64,000 bases of DNA from Clostridiales bacterium oral taxon 876 str. F0540 (lineage in GTDB: Bacteria > Bacillota > Clostridia > Clostridiales > Clostridiaceae), in contig KE993501.1 of the NCBI GenBank assembly GCA_000466585.1, positions 263,060 through 327,059 of the forward strand, given 5' to 3'. The notes under the pieces were generated by a model that had not been told where the DNA came from, did no database searches, and saw nothing but the letters and a program-made list of their open reading frames with translations. The position numbers were made by a program, and so were the translations under genes. Shown here piece after piece: positions 59,717-64,000 of this stretch. Numbering within the stretch: position 1 is the stretch's first letter; each line of letters opens with the position of its first letter.

Positions 59717-60511
59717 ATGGGAAAAAAAGCAGTATTTTTTGATGTAGATGGAACTTTAATAGATTGTGCTGGAGGTATGGAATGCGTTTTGAATTCCACT
59801 GAAGAAGCAATCGAAAAAATTAAGAAAAATGGACATTTAACTGTGCTAGCTACAGGTCGACCAAAATCCTTTTTAGATAAAGAAATAACAAGATTAGGCT
59901 TTGATGCTTATATAACTTCAAATGGCGCCTATATAGAAATGAAAGGTAAAGAAATATACAATAGAAAAATAGATACTAGTACATTGAAAGAGGTTATATC
60001 CTTATGTAAGGCTGAAAATATGGATTATATATTTGAAGGTCAGAATTTTTCTTATGTTTCTGATTTCAATTCAAATAACATTAAGAATCTACTTAATTCA
60101 TTCTCTATAAGCCCGGATTACCTGACAGATATAAATGATCCTAATAAGATATCTGCAAATAAAATGGTATTGATTTTTGATGATGCAAAGCAAAAAGAAA
60201 TAAGCATTAACTTGCTGGGAGATAGATTCAGTTTTATGAATCACCCAGGTCTTACTTCCTATGATGTTTATTTTAAGGACTGCACAAAGGCTGATGGTAT
60301 AAAAAGACTTTCAAGTCACCTTAAAATAAGCATCGAAGACACTGTTGCTTTCGGTGATGGAATTAATGATATAGAAATGCTCCAGACTGTCAAATATGGA
60401 ATTGCAATGGGAAACGCACATGAAAAATTAAAAAAGGTTGCCTATTTTGTAACTAATGATGTGTTTTCTCATGGTATATATAATGCGCTGACAAGACTTC
60501 AAATAATATAA
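59717..60511 (+). CDS. Cof-type HAD phosphatase
   Basis: 264 aa. HAD motif I FFDVDGTLID (D9, D11), motif II TGRP, a large type IIB cap domain in the middle, and motif IV GDGINDIEML. Hydrolyses sugar phosphates or other phosphomonoesters in the cytoplasm. ATG after AGGAGTTAAGG, 30 nt behind the Xer gene, so possibly co-transcribed. The specific substrate cannot be told. Confidence 0.9.
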   Translation: MGKKAVFFDVDGTLIDCAGGMECVLNSTEEAIEKIKKNGHLTVLATGRPKSFLDKEITRLGFDAYITSNGAYIEMKGKEIYNRKIDTSTLKEVISLCKAENMDYIFEGQNFSYVSDFNSNNIKNLLNSFSISPDYLTDINDPNKISANKMVLIFDDAKQKEISINLLGDRFSFMNHPGLTSYDVYFKDCTKADGIKRLSSHLKISIEDTVAFGDGINDIEMLQTVKYGIAMGNAHEKLKKVAYFVTNDVFSHGIYNALTRLQII

Positions 60512-60540
60512 AAATGTAGTATATAATATAATGCTGAAAA

Positions 60541-60581
60541 ATAATCAAAAAGAGTCAGGAGAACTGACTCTTTTTTGATTA
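60541..60581. terminator. Bidirectional terminator
   Basis: AAAAAGAGTCAG pairs with CTGACTCTTTTT around gagaa, extended on both sides by ATAATC/GATTAT with one bulged T. Serves the HAD gene and the convergent reductase gene. Confidence 0.9.
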
Positions 60582-61205
60582 TCTTATAAAATTAGTAACA
60601 GCTCTTGGTTCCTTTTCAGGTAGAGCGATTCCAGCCTTTTTACCGGCCTCTATACACTTTAGTAGCCAACCCATATTTTTGCCTAAAGTTCGCATTGTCT
60701 GCATTCCTTCTAAATCTTGACGAACCTCTTCAGGTGTATTTCCATGAACCATATTCCAATATTGAGAAGATACTACAGGCATATTTGAAATGGTGAAATA
60801 CTTGTTTAACTGCTCGAACGCAGCTGTAGAACCACCACGACGGCAGCTTACAACTGCAGCTCCGGGCTTATATTGAAAGCTGTTTCCGGCATAGAAAAAT
60901 CTGTCTAGAAAAGAAGTTATCTGTCCTGAAGCAGCAGCATAGTGTACTGGAGATCCGAACACAAAGCCATCAGCATCCTTTGCTTTTTCAAGGGCTATAT
61001 TTACTATGTCGTCATCAAATACACACATGCCATTATCGTTTTTATAACATCCTCCGCAAGCCATACATCCTCTTATAGGTTTGTTTCCTACATGTAAAAT
61101 TTCTGTTTCTATACCTTCTTTTATAAGTTCTCTTTCAACTTCCGATAAAGCTGTAAAAGTACATCCTTTAGCTTTTGGACTTCCATTAATAAGTAAAACT
61201 TTCAT
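60579..61205 (-). CDS. Flavodoxin-fold FMN reductase (NADPH-dependent)
   Basis: 208 aa from the minus-strand ATG at 61205 (GGGTGATAACA upstream), giving the usual MKVLLINGSPKAKG start with its FMN phosphate loop. A CMACGGCYKNDNGMC segment (Cys cluster) follows, as in ferredoxin/iron-sulfur flavoproteins, then GSPVHYAAASGQ and CRRGGS. It transfers electrons from NAD(P)H or ferredoxin to small acceptors. Convergent with the HAD gene. Confidence 0.88.
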   Translation of the reverse strand: MKVLLINGSPKAKGCTFTALSEVERELIKEGIETEILHVGNKPIRGCMACGGCYKNDNGMCVFDDDIVNIALEKAKDADGFVFGSPVHYAAASGQITSFLDRFFYAGNSFQYKPGAAVVSCRRGGSTAAFEQLNKYFTISNMPVVSSQYWNMVHGNTPEEVRQDLEGMQTMRTLGKNMGWLLKCIEAGKKAGIALPEKEPRAVTNFIR

Positions 61206-61335
61206 TGTTATCACCCATCCCAATCAAAAATTATTGATTACATCCAATGTATATTATACAATAGTAAACTTGTAAAAAGTATATTCTTTGTTTAATTTGC
61301 ACAGATAATTATTATATAGAAGACATAAATTATAT

Positions 61336-61364
61336 TTGCAATAATTTCATAAAAAATGTATCAT
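61336..61364 (+). promoter_or_regulatory. Promoter of the 79-aa gene operon
   Basis: TTGCAA, 17-nt spacer, TATCAT, about 45 bp upstream of the start codon at 61409. Confidence 0.55.
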
Positions 61365-61408
61365 AATAAAATGAAAAAACTTTTAAAAGATTTAAGGGAG
61401 ATTTTAAA

Positions 61409-61648
61409 ATGAAAGCAGTTTATAAAAACCCAAAAGAATTAGCGACAAAATTAATTGATTTGGTTGATACATACAGAGAAGGACTAATAGATGAAGAAAA
61501 ATTTGAAAAATCAGTTTCTGCAATGATAGAAAAAAATGAAAATACAATATATAAAAACGGGTTTATGCCTGCAAGGCTAATAAGCATTATTGGAGAAGAT
61601 AGAAAAACTTTTATTGATGAGGTAGAACGAAAGTTAAGAAATAAATAA
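61409..61648 (+). CDS. Small protein, TIGR04540 family (79 aa)
   Basis: ATG after AAGGGAGATTTTAAA. MKAVYKNPKELATKLIDLVDTYREGLIDEEKFEKSV... is the pattern of the TIGR04540 family, small helical proteins restricted to clostridia and often next to a pseudouridine synthase or ribosome-related gene. Function unknown. The next gene starts 11 nt later. Confidence 0.85.
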   Translation: MKAVYKNPKELATKLIDLVDTYREGLIDEEKFEKSVSAMIEKNENTIYKNGFMPARLISIIGEDRKTFIDEVERKLRNK

Positions 61649-61659
61649 AGGGTGATAAA

Positions 61660-62370
61660 GTGTTAGAACGTTTGCAAAAATATATAGCTTACTGTGGCAT
61701 TGCTTCGAGAAGAAAAGGTGAAGAAATTATATTACAAGGGCGTGTTAAAGTTAATGATAGGATTATAACAGAACTTGGGTATAAGATAAATTCGGATATA
61801 GATAAGGTTTATATAGATGATATACTAATAATTCCTGAGGAGAAAAAAGTTTATATAGCATTAAATAAACCTACTGGATATATATCCTCAGTAAAAGATG
61901 AAAAAGGAAGAAAAACTATTATTGATTTAGTAGACGTAAATGAAAGAATTTATCCTATTGGCAGGCTGGATTATGATACATCAGGACTTATTCTTCTTAC
62001 AAATGACGGTGAGGTATATAATAAGGTGATTCATCCACGAAAATCTGTAAATAAAGTCTATATTGCTGAACTTAAAGGTATACCGGAAAATGAGGAAATT
62101 AAAAAATTCTGCAGTGGTATAGATATAGGAGGATATATTACGGCTCCGGCAAAGTTTAAAATTTTAAAGTCATTAGGGGGTATATGCTCTGCAGAGATAA
62201 CAATACATGAAGGTAAGAACAGACAGATAAGGAAGATGTGTGATGCTATAAATCATCCTGTAAGTAAGCTTAAAAGAGTTTCAGTAGGAGACATTAGTCT
62301 CAAAAATTTAAAGCTTGGTCAGTGGAGATACTTAAATCGAGACGAAATAAATTATTTGAAAAATTTATAA
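61660..62370 (+). CDS. Pseudouridine synthase, RsuA/RluB family
   Basis: 236 aa, GTG start after AAAGGGTGATAAA. N-terminal S4 RNA-binding domain (MLERLQKYIAYCGIASRRKGEE), then the synthase domain with catalytic D104 in GRLDYDTSGLILLTNDG and the later HEGKNRQIRKMC motif. It isomerises a uridine of 16S or 23S rRNA. In an operon with the TIGR04540 protein and the downstream methyltransferase, all with rRNA-like roles. Confidence 0.94.
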   Translation: MLERLQKYIAYCGIASRRKGEEIILQGRVKVNDRIITELGYKINSDIDKVYIDDILIIPEEKKVYIALNKPTGYISSVKDEKGRKTIIDLVDVNERIYPIGRLDYDTSGLILLTNDGEVYNKVIHPRKSVNKVYIAELKGIPENEEIKKFCSGIDIGGYITAPAKFKILKSLGGICSAEITIHEGKNRQIRKMCDAINHPVSKLKRVSVGDISLKNLKLGQWRYLNRDEINYLKNL

Positions 62371-62403
62371 ATCTTTAAAGCAACTAATAAGAAGGTGATT
62401 TAT

Positions 62404-62949
62404 ATGTACAAATATGTTTATGATATAAGTAAACTATCCCATAGTATAATTGAAAATTATTCAGGTGGCTTTTGCTGTGCTGTTGATGCAACTTTGGGCA
62501 ACGGATTTGATACTGATTTTTTAAGCGAAAAGTTTAGTAAAGTTTATTCTTTTGACATTCAAAAGGATGCGATTGAAAACTATGAGAAAAATAAAAAAGA
62601 AAATGTAGTTTTAATCAACGATTCTCATGAATTTTTTGGAGCTTATATAAATGAGAAAATTGATTGTATAATGTATAATTTAGGATTTCTTCCTGGAGGT
62701 AATAAAGAAGTAACCACAACAGCAGATACAACTATGAAAAGTTTGCAAGAAGGTCTTGCTATATTGAATCCTGGCGGGATTATAAGCATTGCCGTATATG
62801 TAGGACATGCAGAAGGTTTAAGGGAGAAAAATTTGCTTTTAGAATATGTAGGCAATATTCCTAAGAAGGAATTTGGTGTAATGGTGCATTATTTTGCAAA
62901 TCGAAATAACGCACCATTGCTAATAATAATCGAAAAAAATAATAAATAG
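62404..62949 (+). CDS. SAM-dependent methyltransferase, YtqB-like (putative rRNA methylase)
   Basis: 181 aa from the ATG at 62404 (AAGAAGGTGAT upstream). Rossmann MTase: VDATLGNGFDTDFL (SAM loop), VYSFDIQKDAI (acidic residue binding the ribose) and MYNLGFLPGG (motif IV, NxGxxPG as in YtqB). YtqB homologues are annotated as rRNA methylases, though their target is not established. Follows rsuA-like gene by 33 nt. Confidence 0.9.
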   Translation: MYKYVYDISKLSHSIIENYSGGFCCAVDATLGNGFDTDFLSEKFSKVYSFDIQKDAIENYEKNKKENVVLINDSHEFFGAYINEKIDCIMYNLGFLPGGNKEVTTTADTTMKSLQEGLAILNPGGIISIAVYVGHAEGLREKNLLLEYVGNIPKKEFGVMVHYFANRNNAPLLIIIEKNNK

Positions 62950-63001
62950 CTACTTTTGCAATAATTTTATTGTGAAAAGTAACAAACAATTGAAAGTTAT
63001 G

Positions 63002-63030
63002 TTGATAATCTTTTCAATAAATGTTAAAAT
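63002..63030 (+). promoter_or_regulatory. Promoter of the MurR/RpiR gene
   Basis: TTGATA, 17-nt spacer, TAAAAT, about 50 bp upstream of the GTG start. Confidence 0.6.
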
Positions 63031-63081
63031 GAAATAAATCATTCATTTTTTCATTAACTTAATAGAAAGGATTGAATTTCC

Positions 63082-63960
63082 GTGGAAGAAAATAAACAGG
63101 ATCTGATGAGAACCATTCAGATGAAGTTTCCGAGATTAAGTAAAGGGCAAAAATTAATAGCAGAATATATTTTAAAGCATTATGACAAAGCAGCTTTTAT
63201 GACAGCTGCAAAATTAGGTACCAGTGTTGGTGTCAGCGAATCAACTGTAGTTAGATTTGCAAATGAACTTGGCTTCAGTGGTTATCCGAAGCTTCAAAAA
63301 GCTCTTCAAGAACTTATAAAGAATAGACTTACTACAGTACAAAGAATTGAGCTTTCCAATGATTATGTAAGTGAAGAGTCAGCTTTAAAGGGCGTCTTAA
63401 AATCAGATATGGAAAATATCAGAGCTACCTTAGAAAAGATTAACCATAAAAACTTTGAAGACGTTGTAAACAGCATATTTGAAGCTAAGAAGATATACAT
63501 AATCGGTTTAAGAAGCTCAACAGCTTTAGCCGAGTTTTTAGGTTTCTACTTAAATCTTATATTAGATAATGTAAAAATCGTAGGTTATGGAATAAGCGAT
63601 ATATTTGAGCAGATGATAAATATGTCTGAGGATGATCTTGTTATTGGTATAGGATTTCCAAGATATGCTGCTAGAACTATAGAAGCATTAAGCTTTGCAC
63701 AAAGCAGAGGTACAAAGGTTGTTGCTATAACAGACAGTTTACTATCTCCGCTTGCTGCTAAAGCAGATTATACACTTATAGCACAAAGCAATATGGCTTC
63801 TTTTGTTGATTCACTTGTTGCACCGTTAAGCGTTATTAATGCACTTATAATAGCAGTTGGTTTAAGAGAAAAACAAAAAATTTCAAATACCTTTAATGAA
63901 TTAGAAAGTATTTGGGAAGAATATCAGGTATACTCATATAAAGATAAAGAGGATAAGTAA
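63082..63960 (+). CDS. MurR/RpiR-family transcriptional regulator
   Basis: 292 aa, GTG start after GAAAGGATTGAATTTCC. N-terminal RpiR helix-turn-helix (FPRLSKGQKLIAEYILKHYDKAAFM, ASKLGTSVGVSESTVVRFANELGFSGYPKLQ). C-terminal SIS domain (about 125-260; YIIGLRSSTALAEFLG) that binds a phosphosugar effector. No sugar metabolism gene is seen beside it within the window, so its target is unknown. Its last codons form half of a strong terminator stem. Confidence 0.93.
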   Translation: MEENKQDLMRTIQMKFPRLSKGQKLIAEYILKHYDKAAFMTAAKLGTSVGVSESTVVRFANELGFSGYPKLQKALQELIKNRLTTVQRIELSNDYVSEESALKGVLKSDMENIRATLEKINHKNFEDVVNSIFEAKKIYIIGLRSSTALAEFLGFYLNLILDNVKIVGYGISDIFEQMINMSEDDLVIGIGFPRYAARTIEALSFAQSRGTKVVAITDSLLSPLAAKADYTLIAQSNMASFVDSLVAPLSVINALIIAVGLREKQKISNTFNELESIWEEYQVYSYKDKEDK

Positions 63961-63982
63961 AATTATCCTCTTTATCTTTATA
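63940..63982 (+). terminator. Terminator overlapping the regulator stop codon
   Basis: AAAGATAAAGAGGATAA pairs perfectly over 17 bp with TTATCCTCTTTATCTTT around a 6-nt loop. Confidence 0.85.
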
Positions 63983-64000
63983 TATGATATATAAAATAAA

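Noticed and set aside
62951..62979. Hairpin after the methyltransferase gene (ACTTTT...AAAAGT)
   Set aside because: No T run follows and the stem is AU-rich with mismatches, too weak to list as a terminator.

Overview
The window is low-GC, AT-rich chromosomal DNA from a spore-forming anaerobe, most likely Clostridium sensu stricto. Support comes from an alpha/beta-type small acid-soluble spore protein gene (57307-57513, minus), clostridial small hypothetical families, strong AAGGAGG-type ribosome binding sites, frequent TTG/GTG starts, and the gene run glsA-aroC-polA-coaE-lytic transglycosylase. Species was not determined.

Left host flank (1-12410): the 5' 3.8 kb of a giant minus-strand gene running off the window (HD domain, alpha-helical repeats, NadD-like nucleotidyltransferase, GNAT-like end); a lipoprotein gene; a cluster of very small hydrophilic proteins; an unexplained 134-bp structured inverted repeat; tRNA-Leu(CAA); then glsA, aroC, polA, coaE and a lytic transglycosylase.

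Prophage (about 36.1 kb, 12759-48884): a complete siphovirus-like prophage splits an amidohydrolase gene (5' part 12411-12778, 3' part 48865-49653). A 20-bp core is repeated at both ends. The phage-side flanks form a 17/20 inverted repeat directly beside the large serine integrase gene (47169-48845), so both ends of the element are fixed. From left to right it holds: a 53-aa divergent gene at attL; an XRE regulator; a plasmid-like module (two tiny membrane proteins, an FtsK-type ATPase, a replication-relaxation protein, a wobble-paired hairpin); a wrecked DUF3102/ParB-like locus; a PD-(D/E)XK-like protein; a divergent XRE repressor with its operator region; a structured non-coding stretch; twin palindromes; a replication initiator; and a 912-aa protein that looks like a divergent single-chain two-barrel RNA polymerase (YonO/QDE-1/eukaryotic RdRp superfamily). 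Small early genes and a GIY-YIG endonuclease follow, then the late operon: small terminase, an inserted serine resolvase, large terminase, portal, head, connectors, tail with a -1 frameshift chaperone pair, tape measure, distal tail, BppU-SGNH fibre, tail endopeptidase, XhlA-like protein, amidase, holin and integrase.

Right host flank (49654-64000): DUF47/PiT phosphate uptake pair behind TTAACA repeats resembling a Pho box; MFS exporter; Gfo/Idh/MocA oxidoreductase; Cys-rich pentapeptide protein; nitroreductase; 6-phosphogluconate dehydrogenase; SASP; an RHH/coiled-coil protein behind an array of TGTATACATA sites; a Xer-type tyrosine recombinase directly behind a dif-like site; HAD phosphatase; FMN reductase; a small-protein/pseudouridine synthase/methyltransferase run; and a MurR/RpiR regulator.

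Main leads: (1) the prophage-encoded RNA polymerase-like protein, together with a late operon studded with intrinsic terminator hairpins; (2) the dif-like site plus Xer gene next to a DNA-binding coiled-coil gene with a repeated binding-site array. All functional calls are from reading the sequence; no database search was run.
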